NCBI GenBank assembly: GCA_016720635.1
Contig: JADKKF010000002.1
Coordinates: 248,001 to 312,000 of the forward strand
Source of the DNA: Saprospiraceae bacterium
Lineage (GTDB): Bacteria > Bacteroidota > Bacteroidia > Chitinophagales > Saprospiraceae
Reading direction: 5' to 3'
Length of the DNA stretch: 64,000 bases
Shown here: positions 33,642 through 42,351 of the stretch, piece after piece
Position numbering within the stretch: the first letter of the stretch is position 1
How the letters are laid out: the number at the start of each line of letters is the position of its first letter
Notes under the pieces: generated by a model
Seen by the model: only the letters and a program-made list of their open reading frames with translations
Told to the model about the DNA's origin: nothing
Databases searched by the model: none
Translations under genes and position numbers: made by a program

Positions 33642-36470
33642 ATGAAAAATTTTTTTAACCCAATCGGATGTTTTTTGTCTGTTGGTTTTTTGGCAATGGT
33701 GATGATTCAGAACCCTTTGCTAGCGCAAAAAAAATCACCAGGGAAACCAAACGATTATAGAAAAACTAAGCCTGTGCCACCACCACCACCACCACCAATT
33801 GCTGTGGAAAACGACAATTTTAAAAAAACAGCAGAAGCTGAAGGTATAACTGAATATGTACTTCCTAATGGGTTGAAAGTATTGTTGTTCCCAGATCAGT
33901 CTAAGCAGACAAATACTGTGAATATAACCTATTTAGTAGGATCTCGAAATGAAAATTATGGAGAGACAGGAATGGCTCACTTGCTGGAGCATCTTGTGTT
34001 TAAGGGTACGCCCAAGCACCCAAATATTCCAGCTGAGTTAACATCCCATGGTGCTCGACCCAATGGTACTACTTGGCTTGATCGAACCAACTATTTTGAA
34101 ACGTTTGCAGCAACAGACGAAAATCTAAAATGGGCTCTAGATTTAGAGGCTGATAGAATGATAAATTCATATATCGCTAAGAAGGATTTGGATAGCGAGA
34201 TGACAGTAGTAAGAAACGAATTCGAATCGGGTGAAAACAACCCTTCGAGAATTTTAAATCAAAGGATTGTCTCCACAGCCTATTTATGGCATAATTATGG
34301 AAAATCCACCATCGGTGCCAGGTCTGATATAGAAAATGTTCCTATCGATAAACTCCAAGCATTTTATAGAAAATATTATCAGCCAGACAATGCCATATTA
34401 TTGGTTGGAGGTAAAATAGATCCAGCAAAAACTTTGGCCCTAATCACAGAGTATTTTGGCAAAATTCCCCGTCCGACGAGAGTTTTGGACAAAACATATA
34501 CCAGTGAACCGACTCAAGATGGCGAAAGAAACGTAATCTTAAAAAGATCGGGTGATATCCAAGTAGTGGCTTGTGCTTATCATATCCCACCAGGGTCACA
34601 CCCAGATTATGCAGCCATTGAAGTATTGATAGAAATGCTTACGGCTGAACCAAGCGGAGCTTTATACAAAGCACTAATTGAAACCAAAAAAGCAAGCCAG
34701 CAATATGGATATTCCTACGCATTGAAAGAACCAGGGATTGCTTATTTTAATGCAGATGTTCCGAAAGAAAAAAGTTTGGAAGATGCAAAAAAAACAATGC
34801 TTGATTTGTTTGATAATTTAAAAAATGTAACTCCAACGAAGGAAGAGGTAGAAAGAGCAAAGAATAAATTGCTTAAAGACTTCGATCTTACCTACAGAAA
34901 TACAGAACGGGTTGGTGTAGGAATAAGTGAATACATAGCTACAGGGGATTGGCGTTTGGCTTATATTTTCAGAGACTGGTTGAGAAAAGTGAGCGTGGAT
35001 GATATTATAAGGGTGCAGAAAGCATATTTTAAGCCATCTAACAGAACCGTTGGTATCTTTATTCCTGAGCAAAATCCAGATAGAGCCGAAATACCACAAG
35101 CACCAGATGTTGAAAGTTTAGTTAAGGACTACAAAGGTGATCCACTCGTCGCCGAAGGAGAAGCCTTCGATCCATCCCCAACCAATATAGAGAGCAGAAC
35201 TACTAGAAATCAAGCTGCGAATGGGATGAAATATGCATTTTTGACAAAGAAAACAAAAGGGAATGTTGTTTCAGCTAGTATTACTTTGAGATTTGGTGAT
35301 GAGAATTCACTTCAAAATAGAGGCGCTACCCCAGATTTCGTTGGAGGATTATTAGAGCGTGGAACCACTAAAATGAGTCGTCAGCAGATCAAAGATGAAT
35401 TTGATAGATTGAAGGCTAGAGTGAGTATTTATGGTGGGGCAAGCAGTGCTAATGCAAATATTGAAACTACAAGAGAAAACCTCCCAGCGGTGATTAAACT
35501 AGTAGCAGATGTGTTCAAGAATCCAATATTCCCTGAAAAAGATTTTGAAGAATTGAAAGCTGAATATATAGCGAATTCAGAACAACAAAAATCAGATCCT
35601 CAAGCGTTGGCAAGTATGAACTTTTCTAAAAGTATGAACCAATGGCCAAAGAGCGATCCCCGTTATGTTCCTGACCTTGATGAAGAGATTGCCAATTATA
35701 AGGCCGTTAAAATTGAGGATGTTAGGGCATTTTACAGAGATTTTTATGGTGCCAATAATGCCACCGCTTCTGTTGTAGGTGATTTTGATGAAAAAGAATT
35801 GAGAGCCATATTGGACCAAGAGTTTGGAAACTGGAGAAGTAATAAGCCATTTTCACGCTTAACCAATCCATACAAACCTAACAAGGTTGTGAACGAAAAT
35901 ATTAAGACTCCAGACAAAGCAAATGCAATGTTTTTGGCAGGTATGACGATGCCACTGAAAGATACAGATCCAGATTATCCCTCTTTAGTCATGGGTAATT
36001 ATATGCTAGGAGGTGGATTTCTTAACAGTCGATTGGCTGTAAGAATAAGACAGAAAGAAGGACTTTCATATGGTGTAGGATCTATGTTAAATGCTAACGC
36101 ATTGGATCAGAATGGATCTTTTTCGGGTTATGCTATCTATGCTCCAGAGAATGTTGGAAAACTTGAGCAAGCTTTCAAAGAAGAAATAAATCGAGTTTTG
36201 AAAGATGGCTTTACGAAAGATGAGTTGGAAGCTGCTCGCAATGGATATCTACAGTCAAGACAAGTGGGTCGTGCCCAAGATAGGTCGTTGGCTGGTACAT
36301 TGAATAATTATTTGTTTTTTCAAAGAGACATGAAATGGGATGAAGCTTTTGAAAATCAACTAAAGGCGGTTACTCCTGAGTCGATCAAGGCTGCATTTAA
36401 CAAGTATATCGATCTAAGTAAAATGACGATCATTAAGGCTGGAGATTTTGACAAAATCAAAAAACCATAA
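33642..36470 (+). CDS. Secreted M16 (insulinase-like) zinc metallopeptidase, two-domain
   Basis: 942 residues with a signal peptide cleaved near residue 29. A proline run (PVPPPPPPPIAV, 44-55) forms a linker. The active N-terminal M16 half has HLLEH (His113, Glu116, His117), the zinc-binding and catalytic residues, with the third ligand expected about 75 residues later near RNEFESGENNPSR. The C-terminal half (about 520 onward) is a second M16 domain lacking the HxxEH motif, as is normal for inactive partners of the clam-shell fold. It probably degrades peptides in the periplasm or cell envelope. A terminator follows at 36505. Confidence 0.92.
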   Translation: MKNFFNPIGCFLSVGFLAMVMIQNPLLAQKKSPGKPNDYRKTKPVPPPPPPPIAVENDNFKKTAEAEGITEYVLPNGLKVLLFPDQSKQTNTVNITYLVGSRNENYGETGMAHLLEHLVFKGTPKHPNIPAELTSHGARPNGTTWLDRTNYFETFAATDENLKWALDLEADRMINSYIAKKDLDSEMTVVRNEFESGENNPSRILNQRIVSTAYLWHNYGKSTIGARSDIENVPIDKLQAFYRKYYQPDNAILLVGGKIDPAKTLALITEYFGKIPRPTRVLDKTYTSEPTQDGERNVILKRSGDIQVVACAYHIPPGSHPDYAAIEVLIEMLTAEPSGALYKALIETKKASQQYGYSYALKEPGIAYFNADVPKEKSLEDAKKTMLDLFDNLKNVTPTKEEVERAKNKLLKDFDLTYRNTERVGVGISEYIATGDWRLAYIFRDWLRKVSVDDIIRVQKAYFKPSNRTVGIFIPEQNPDRAEIPQAPDVESLVKDYKGDPLVAEGEAFDPSPTNIESRTTRNQAANGMKYAFLTKKTKGNVVSASITLRFGDENSLQNRGATPDFVGGLLERGTTKMSRQQIKDEFDRLKARVSIYGGASSANANIETTRENLPAVIKLVADVFKNPIFPEKDFEELKAEYIANSEQQKSDPQALASMNFSKSMNQWPKSDPRYVPDLDEEIANYKAVKIEDVRAFYRDFYGANNATASVVGDFDEKELRAILDQEFGNWRSNKPFSRLTNPYKPNKVVNENIKTPDKANAMFLAGMTMPLKDTDPDYPSLVMGNYMLGGGFLNSRLAVRIRQKEGLSYGVGSMLNANALDQNGSFSGYAIYAPENVGKLEQAFKEEINRVLKDGFTKDELEAARNGYLQSRQVGRAQDRSLAGTLNNYLFFQRDMKWDEAFENQLKAVTPESIKAAFNKYIDLSKMTIIKAGDFDKIKKP

Positions 36471-36504
36471 ACAAAAGAATTAAACGATTTTTTTAGATAT
36501 GAAG

Positions 36505-36536
36505 AAGGGAGGATTATATAATCTTCCCTTTTTATT
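36505..36536 (+). terminator. Rho-independent terminator after the M16 peptidase
   Basis: The 12-bp imperfect stem AAGGGAGGATTA / TAATCTTCCCTT (36505-36516 with 36519-36530, one G-T pair) is followed directly by TTTTT. It lies 34 bp after the M16 stop codon. Confidence 0.75.
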
Positions 36537-36621
36537 TGCTATAATTTGAGTATATTTGAAAAAGAAAAACTACGGAATTACGATAATATAATTTATGGAA
36601 TTGATTTCCAATTTGGTGAAA

Positions 36622-36730
36622 GGCGAAAGGGATAGTAGAGGCACTCATTGTGGTTAGGTCTTAATAAAAGACCTAACGGAACGAAGTGAACCCTCGAATA
36701 GCCCGACCGCAGCGAAGCTGAGGTTTCGCC
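36622..36730. ncRNA. Structured intergenic element, possible small RNA or mobile repeat
   Basis: A 109-bp intergenic element closed by a perfect 7-bp stem (GGCGAAA at 36622-36628 with TTTCGCC at 36724-36730). Inside is a perfect 10-bp hairpin GTTAGGTCTT / AAGACCTAAC (36653-36662 with 36668-36677, loop AATAA), and a short CAGCGAAGCTG hairpin at about 36710-36720. The blocks CGAAAGGGATAGTAG and AGCCCGACC recall an intergenic structured element that I have seen repeatedly in Bacteroidota genomes, but I cannot name its family from memory with certainty. Strand is undetermined. It holds no open reading frame and may be a regulatory RNA or a dispersed repeat. Confidence 0.45.
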
Positions 36731-36766
36731 CAATAATATTTAAACTAAAAAATGAGTATTTAGATA

Positions 36767-37264
36767 ATGAATGATTACTTTAATCAAGTTTGTTGGGAAT
36801 TGGTACAACTCACAGAAAAGATCAGTGAGGAAGACTATTCTATGGCCAGGACGGAGCTTCAGGGGGCAAGCGTGGGTCAGCACGTTAGGCATATGATTGA
36901 AATGCTGGAATGTTTGGAGCGGGGCTATGATTTGGGCGAGGTAAACTATGATAAAAGACCAAGGAATCGGATGATTGAAGAAAAGCCAGAGCAGGCTAGA
37001 AAAGTAATCGAACTACTATCTATGCAACTGGCGAAAACTGACAAAAATTTGGCGTTGAAATATGAATTGAACGGTAAGGATATCACTATACAAAGTACTT
37101 TCTATCGAGAGCTTTTTTACACAATAGATCATTGCATTCATCATCAAGCGATCATCAAATACGTAATATTGGAGACCTTAAAAATAGAATTACCGTCAGA
37201 TTTCGGAATTGCTTATTCAACCAAAGTTTATAAAGAAAAATGTGTACCGTCAGTTTTTGTATAA
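36767..37264 (+). CDS. DinB-family metalloprotein
   Basis: 165 residues forming a four-helix-bundle DinB/YfiT-like protein. Metal-ligand histidines are in SVGQHVRHM (His39, His42) and HCIHHQAI (His122, His125, His126). Members include thiol-transferases and detoxification enzymes (e.g. bacillithiol or mycothiol S-transferases), but many have no known reaction. It begins an operon of overlapping genes: its end overlaps the NRDE gene by 25 bp. Confidence 0.85.
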   Translation: MNDYFNQVCWELVQLTEKISEEDYSMARTELQGASVGQHVRHMIEMLECLERGYDLGEVNYDKRPRNRMIEEKPEQARKVIELLSMQLAKTDKNLALKYELNGKDITIQSTFYRELFYTIDHCIHHQAIIKYVILETLKIELPSDFGIAYSTKVYKEKCVPSVFV

Positions 37265-37962
37265 ATCGAGATGAAGTTATTCTGACATCAAATCGGGACG
37301 AAAAAACGATTAGGCCGGCGTCCACAATGCCCATAATTGAAGATCTTGGCGATAAAATAATTATATATCCGAAGGATCCACAAAGCGGGGGAACATGGAT
37401 TGGTTGTGACGATTGGGGTAATTGTATCATTTTGTTGAATGGTGGATTTGAAATGCATCAATTAAGGGCAAAATATCGAATGAGCCGAGGAATAATAGTC
37501 AGAGATACCATTTCTAATAAGGTACCATTGAATTATATCAGGGAGGTGGATTTAAATGATATTGAACCATTTCAAGTGATTTTATTTGGTATGGGGCGAT
37601 TGGATAGGATGGTTTGGGATGGCAATAAAAAGCATTTTTTCAATTTAGACTTGAGGAAAGCCCATATATTTTCTTCTGTAACTCTTTATGATGAAAAAAT
37701 GAGGACAGATCGCGAGAGGTGGTGGGAGGATTTTCTTAAGTCACATGAAATAAATGAAGAGAATATCTTTAAATTTCATGCATCTTACAAATCCGAGAAT
37801 CGGAATTCTGGCTTGGTAATCAATCGCGAAAACAAAGTGAAGACTTATAGCGTAAGCCAAATAATACATCACAAAAATCAGGGAAAATTTACCCACCTTG
37901 ATATGCAAACAAATGAGTCAAAGACAATAAAGTTTTCAATTCCGGATGGTGAGGGGATTTAG
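37240..37962 (+). CDS. NRDE/TANGO2-family protein
   Basis: 240 residues with MCTVSFCINRDEVILTSNRDE at the N-terminus. Cys2 and the NRDE motif (17-20) are hallmarks of the TANGO2 family, whose fold resembles N-terminal-nucleophile hydrolases. Eukaryotic TANGO2 is linked to lipid or heme handling, but the bacterial role is unsettled. SGGTWIG at about 49-55 and NGGFEMH also fit. The start is firm because Cys2 must follow Met1. It overlaps the DinB gene (25 bp) and the ATP-grasp gene (17 bp), so the three are translationally coupled. Confidence 0.87.
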   Translation: MCTVSFCINRDEVILTSNRDEKTIRPASTMPIIEDLGDKIIIYPKDPQSGGTWIGCDDWGNCIILLNGGFEMHQLRAKYRMSRGIIVRDTISNKVPLNYIREVDLNDIEPFQVILFGMGRLDRMVWDGNKKHFFNLDLRKAHIFSSVTLYDEKMRTDRERWWEDFLKSHEINEENIFKFHASYKSENRNSGLVINRENKVKTYSVSQIIHHKNQGKFTHLDMQTNESKTIKFSIPDGEGI

Positions 37963-39016
37963 GTATTTTATCCATCGATGGGCTCACTGGGAGTATTGGC
38001 CGGATTGGCTAGTATTTGCACCGATAGCCCCGTATTATTTATACCTAGCAGTAAGAGCAAAGTCTTTGTTTTTTTTTAGTTCGTCAAACCCAACGATGGA
38101 ATACGGTGGTATGGCTGGCGAATCAAAAATGGATGTTTATAGCTTAATCCCGAGTGAATACCTACCCAAAACCATATTATACAAGAAAGGAGAAGAGCTG
38201 TTGAAAATAAGAACGTGGATGAATGAGGAGTACATCGACTATCCGATTTATGTGAAGCCCGACAAAGGGGGAAAAGGAATGGGCGTCGAGATAATAAACA
38301 AGTGGGAAGAACTAGAAAAATATGCCCAAGAAATGCCCTTAGATATAATATGTCAAGAGAAAATTGATTTTCCGAACGAAGTGGGGATATTTTATATAAA
38401 ATACCCCAATTCTGAACACGGTATTATAAGTGGAATGGTTGGAAAAAAAGCAGTAAAGGTGGTCGGTGATGGACAAAATACGCTCGAAGCATTAATCTTA
38501 AACAATCCGAGATTTTATTTTCAGAAGGAGTATTTATTCAAAAAATTTAATCATTTATTAGAAAACGTAATTCCTCGGAAGGAAGAAATCACGCTTTCAA
38601 GCATTGGTAACCATGCGAGAGGTTCAGAATTTGTCGATTTGACAAGCATGGTCGATGAAAAACTGGAGCAGCAAATTGACTCAATTTCAAACAAAATCCC
38701 CCAATTTTATTTTGGCAGATATGATATAAAATACAATAGCTTGGAAGAATTATCAGAGGGAAAAAACTTCAAAATAATCGAGCTGAATGGTGCAGGCAGT
38801 GCTCCAACGCACATTTATGACCCAAATTTTAGTCTTTTAAATGCTTGGAAAGTATTGACAAGACACTGGAAATATTTATACGATATCTCTATTATGAATC
38901 AACAGAGGGGCATTGGGTTTATGAGTTTTAAAGACGGAATGAGAATGATCAAAATAAACAATCAATTCATAGAACTATTGGAGGATTATCAGCGAAAATC
39001 CTGGAAGAGTGAATAA
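37946..39016 (+). CDS. ATP-grasp ligase-like protein
   Basis: 356 residues. The C-terminal two thirds form an ATP-grasp fold. YPIYVKPDKGGKGMGVEIINKW (about 99-120) is the ATP-binding Lys/Gly loop. QEKIDFPNEVGIFYIKYP is the second lobe, and FGRYDIKYNSLEELSEGKNFKIIELNGAGSAP gives the Mg2+-binding RxD...E-x-N residues. The N-terminal 60 residues contain an aromatic RYFIHRWAHWEYWP segment and a hydrophobic patch (about 22-36), suggesting membrane association. It resembles D-Ala-D-Ala ligase-type and amino-acid ligases, but the substrate is unknown. It overlaps the NRDE gene upstream and the LysE exporter gene downstream, hinting that a ligation product is exported. Confidence 0.82.
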   Translation: MVRGFRYFIHRWAHWEYWPDWLVFAPIAPYYLYLAVRAKSLFFFSSSNPTMEYGGMAGESKMDVYSLIPSEYLPKTILYKKGEELLKIRTWMNEEYIDYPIYVKPDKGGKGMGVEIINKWEELEKYAQEMPLDIICQEKIDFPNEVGIFYIKYPNSEHGIISGMVGKKAVKVVGDGQNTLEALILNNPRFYFQKEYLFKKFNHLLENVIPRKEEITLSSIGNHARGSEFVDLTSMVDEKLEQQIDSISNKIPQFYFGRYDIKYNSLEELSEGKNFKIIELNGAGSAPTHIYDPNFSLLNAWKVLTRHWKYLYDISIMNQQRGIGFMSFKDGMRMIKINNQFIELLEDYQRKSWKSE

Positions 39017-39672
39017 TTATTCAAAAACGGTACATCCTGTTTTCCTTGGATTGCTAATATCTTTTATCGGGACCTTGCCACTAGGGGTTCTTAATGTTTT
39101 GGGAGCCTATTTTTATCAAAAATTCGGACTTGAATATTTAATTTCTTTTGGATTAGGCATTGTAGTGATTGAAGTAATAGTATTGCTATTGATTATTTAT
39201 TTATTAAATTGGATACGCAATCAAACTCAATTGATAACAATACTGACAAATCTGTCTAATTTGGCGTTTATTTTGATTGGGGTAGGATTATTAATGAAAG
39301 ACCAAAATGTAAAACCCTTTCAGAGCGAAAATACAAGTATATTGGCCGTTTTTGGAATCGGCATCCTTGGTAATGCAATCAATCCTATTCAAGTGGGATT
39401 TTGGATCCCTTGGACGATAAAAGTATTATTTTCAGAAAGAGATGATAGTCGAGAGCACAAAAGGAAGAATATTGGGGTGGGTCCTTGGAGCGAGTTTGGG
39501 AACGATGTTGGGATTGATTTTTTTTGCAGTATTGATGTCTGCATTTCACGAAAAATTTGTAGCCAAGCTAGCCAATATTGATGATATCATTGGTATCGTA
39601 CTCATTTTGTATGGCCTTTTTCAAATCACTTTGTATGAAATAAAAAAGGGCCGCCTTAAAGACAGCCCTTAA
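39009..39672 (+). pseudogene. LysE-family exporter, interrupted by a +1 frameshift
   Basis: The first part (39009 to about 39440, GTG start) encodes GLLISFIGTLPLGVLNVLGAYF, four to five transmembrane segments and NAINPIQVGFWIPW, which are LysE/RhtB landmarks. The second part (from about 39442, +1 frame, to the TAA at 39670-39672) continues with LGASLGTMLGLIFFAVLMSAF and a final helix. Removing one base in AGAGATGATAG near 39438-39442 restores a product of about 220 residues, normal for the family. It overlaps the ATP-grasp gene by 8 bp and ends the DinB-NRDE-ATP-grasp cluster. Sequencing error or recent mutation are both possible. Confidence 0.85.
39642..39672 (-). terminator. Terminator for the Omp28-like gene, inside the 3' end of the LysE gene
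   Basis: On the minus strand an 8-bp stem GGGCTGTC / GGCGGCCC (two G-T pairs) flanked by AA/TT is followed by TTTTTTATTTC. It lies just past the stop of the minus-strand gene that ends at 39694. On the plus strand there is no T-tract. Confidence 0.75.
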
Positions 39673-39693
39673 TAGTATTTATCTAAATTAATA

Positions 39694-41667
39694 TTATTTA
39701 ATAATAGAAATTTTCTTTGTAGTTTCTCCAGATTCTGATTTGGTGCGCAATAAATAGAAACCAGCGGCTACGGTTGGCTTCCAAACCAAAGTGTGCTTTC
39801 CAGCGGCAAAAGGTGTGTTATTGGTGATATTTTCAACTACTTTACCAGTTAAGTCGATGATATCTACAGAGATATTTTCTTGCTTATTGGGCGAAATTTC
39901 AATATTCAATTCGGTTGAAATTGGATTTGGGTATAAAGCAATTTTACCATCAAAAGCAACAGGGTCACCAGTTGAAGTTATTCCTAAAAACCTAAGATTG
40001 TCAAGCCAAAGATAGTTACCATAATCTGAAACACCTGTTATGGAGAAGAGTATTTCAGAGTCCGCTGCAAATGTTGGTAGATTTATCGTATCTGTAGCCC
40101 ATTGATTAGAAGTCGGGATGAATGCGGGTTCTTGAGGAGCAGCTGTTTCAAGCTCTGCTCCAGTTTTTTCGACGATTGTAGTCCAAGTTGAACCGCAGTT
40201 GGTTGAATATTCAAAACGAAGTCTGTCATCAGGAGGAGTTGGAGTCGATGCGTCGGTATATTTAGCATGTGCTCTATCATAAACAAGTTTCAAGTTCGTA
40301 GCATTAATTTTTAACTTTGGCATTAACAATCGACCAATTTGGCCATAAGTATTTGTATTCCACCCGTAATAATTTACTCCTAAAGCTTGGTCACTTGTGC
40401 CATAGGCTCCAAGTTCGTTTGGACCAAAACCTACATCAGCTGAACTGAACACTCTGAAAGCACTGTTGTAAGTCGAAGAATTTACATAATTAGCAGGTAA
40501 TCCTGGGGTAGAAAAATTTTCAAAATTTTGTTCTAACCCAGCAACAGATACTACTGCTCTTGGTGCCGTAATGACACTATTCGATGTAATAAAATTATTC
40601 AAACTATATAAATCCCGAGGCGCACCATTAATATCTGATAATTTGTATGAAATAACCGATTTACCATCAGCTAATTGCACATTATTAAATTCTGCAATAA
40701 TGGTATCATTTGTATTAAGAGTCCTATTATAAGGAATGCTACCGCCCAAAGTACCGTTTACAAAGTATTCAACCTTAAAATTATTAATTGGCAATGTTCC
40801 AAGGTTTTTTACAAACAATTTAAAACTAACATCATAGTCACAAAGTCCAGTATTTGCAACAAATGATTTGGTGGTTATACCTAAATCAGGTAAACTAATA
40901 TCGGATGGTCTAGGTGCAGATACCTCAGCATTATATACAAATTTGGTATCCCAGTTTTGTAGATAAGCAATTATTTCTAACTGGCGAGGATCGGCGATAT
41001 AGCTGGGAACATAAGATCTAAATGCCATTACAATAGAATCACCTGCAGCGATGGAAGTATAAGGAGTTCCTGTTTTATTTGTTAAAAATTTTCTCAATAC
41101 GTGATTGAAAATTCTTTCGCCGTTAGATCCAGGAGCAACAGCATAAGTTATTACCTTTTCATTAAGTGCAACAAACGCTCTTAAATCACCAGTTATCGTA
41201 TTTGCACTAACATTTTTATATTTCACGTTGATTGTGATAGAATCTCCATTTGTATCAACTTGGTGATCCATGGTAATTGCTATCGGTGAGGTAGCGGGCA
41301 AAGAGCCTAAAACACCAGCTGTTACTTAGGTTGGTGAATAATTAGAAAGCCCATCAAGGATAACCGTAGGAACTCCAGTTATTAATGACTTTCCATCGCC
41401 ATCAACATATACGGAATCCGCATAATAATCCAAAACAGCTTTGTAATCATTATGCATAGGGTCATAACCAGGATATGAAACTTGGATTTTAGAAACAACA
41501 ACTTTGTTGGAATAAGTATTTAGCCTTGTATCAAAGGCTGGGATTTGAGCAGCACAAGGTGCACAACTAGCGTTAGTCCACTCTTGGACCAAAGATTTTC
41601 TAGGTGCCTGAGCAAGCAAGTTAACAGTAATGAACAAAGAAAAAACCAGTATAAAATTTAATTTCAT
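39694..41667 (-). pseudogene. Omp28-like T9SS-secreted protein, interrupted by an in-frame TAA
   Basis: Residues 1-113 (41667-41329) hold a signal peptide (cleavage near LLAQ), a thioredoxin-fold start with CxxC in NASCAPCAAQ (Cys35, Cys38), and GVPTVILDG. A TAA at 41326-41328 then interrupts. The same reading frame continues without any shift through to 39694, with beta-rich domains and a C-terminal type A T9SS sorting domain beginning near ALYPNPIS. The restored protein has about 657 residues and resembles Omp28-related outer-membrane proteins. A single base substitution explains the break. Readthrough is not expected, since TAA ends many genes here. The downstream part lacks its own signal peptide. 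Confidence 0.87.
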
Positions 41668-41733
41668 AACTATTGTAATTTAAAATAAAGGATTAAATAA
41701 TTACACAAATTTATAATTATAATTTACAAATTC

Positions 41734-42342
41734 TTAAAAAAACAACCATTTGATAAAAAAATAAATGGAAAAGCATATAAAAGCAAGTCCAGATAACGTA
41801 TTCACATAATAAATATTCTTTTTAGAGAGAAATTTCTTAAGCGCTGAAGCAAAAAATCCAATACCTAACTCAGTTAAAAATATTCCCAAAAGGCACCCAA
41901 AATATACAAAATGAGCTTTGGCACCATGGTTTTGGTGTGCAAAGTTTGAAAATGCAATCCAAATAAAGAAATTGGCGGGATTAAAAAAATTGAGGGCAAA
42001 ACCAGAAAAAAACCCAGAATAAGTTCTTTGACCTGTTTCTGTCGATTCCTGATTGTTTTTGAATAAAATAAAAAGCCCAAATAACAACAATATGACAAAA
42101 TTAATAAAATGAAAATGAGACGAATGGGTGGAAATAAAATTTGGGTCCAAAAACCTAAAACCAAAAAGAATCAATGATATAATTATTATATCAGCAAAAA
42201 TCACCCCTAGAGAAATGGGAAGCACAGACCTAAAACCCCCAGATAAGACAGAATTTATGATAGAAAAAAAAACGGGACCTAGGGCAAAACTCATAAAAAA
42301 GCCAATAGGTAACCCAATCAAAATTAACCGAAACTCCTCCAA
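41734..42342 (-). CDS. LysE-family transporter (second copy)
   Basis: 202 residues with six predicted transmembrane helices. The N-terminal GLPIGFFMSFALGPVFFSIINSVLSGG (about 9-35) matches the LysE/RhtB motif. NFFNPANFFIWIAFSNF (about 115-131) is the second conserved Asn-Pro segment. It is only distantly similar to the interrupted LysE gene at 39009. It belongs to amino acid and small metabolite exporters. It lies 9 bp after the GT2 gene stop on the same strand, so it may share its transcript. Confidence 0.87.
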   Translation of the reverse strand: MEEFRLILIGLPIGFFMSFALGPVFFSIINSVLSGGFRSVLPISLGVIFADIIIISLILFGFRFLDPNFISTHSSHFHFINFVILLLFGLFILFKNNQESTETGQRTYSGFFSGFALNFFNPANFFIWIAFSNFAHQNHGAKAHFVYFGCLLGIFLTELGIGFFASALKKFLSKKNIYYVNTLSGLAFICFSIYFFIKWLFF

Positions 42343-42351
42343 AACTATTAT

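Noticed and set aside
33774..33802. Microsatellite of CCA/CCACCA in the M16 gene
   Set aside because: It simply encodes a short proline linker after the signal peptide, a frequent feature.
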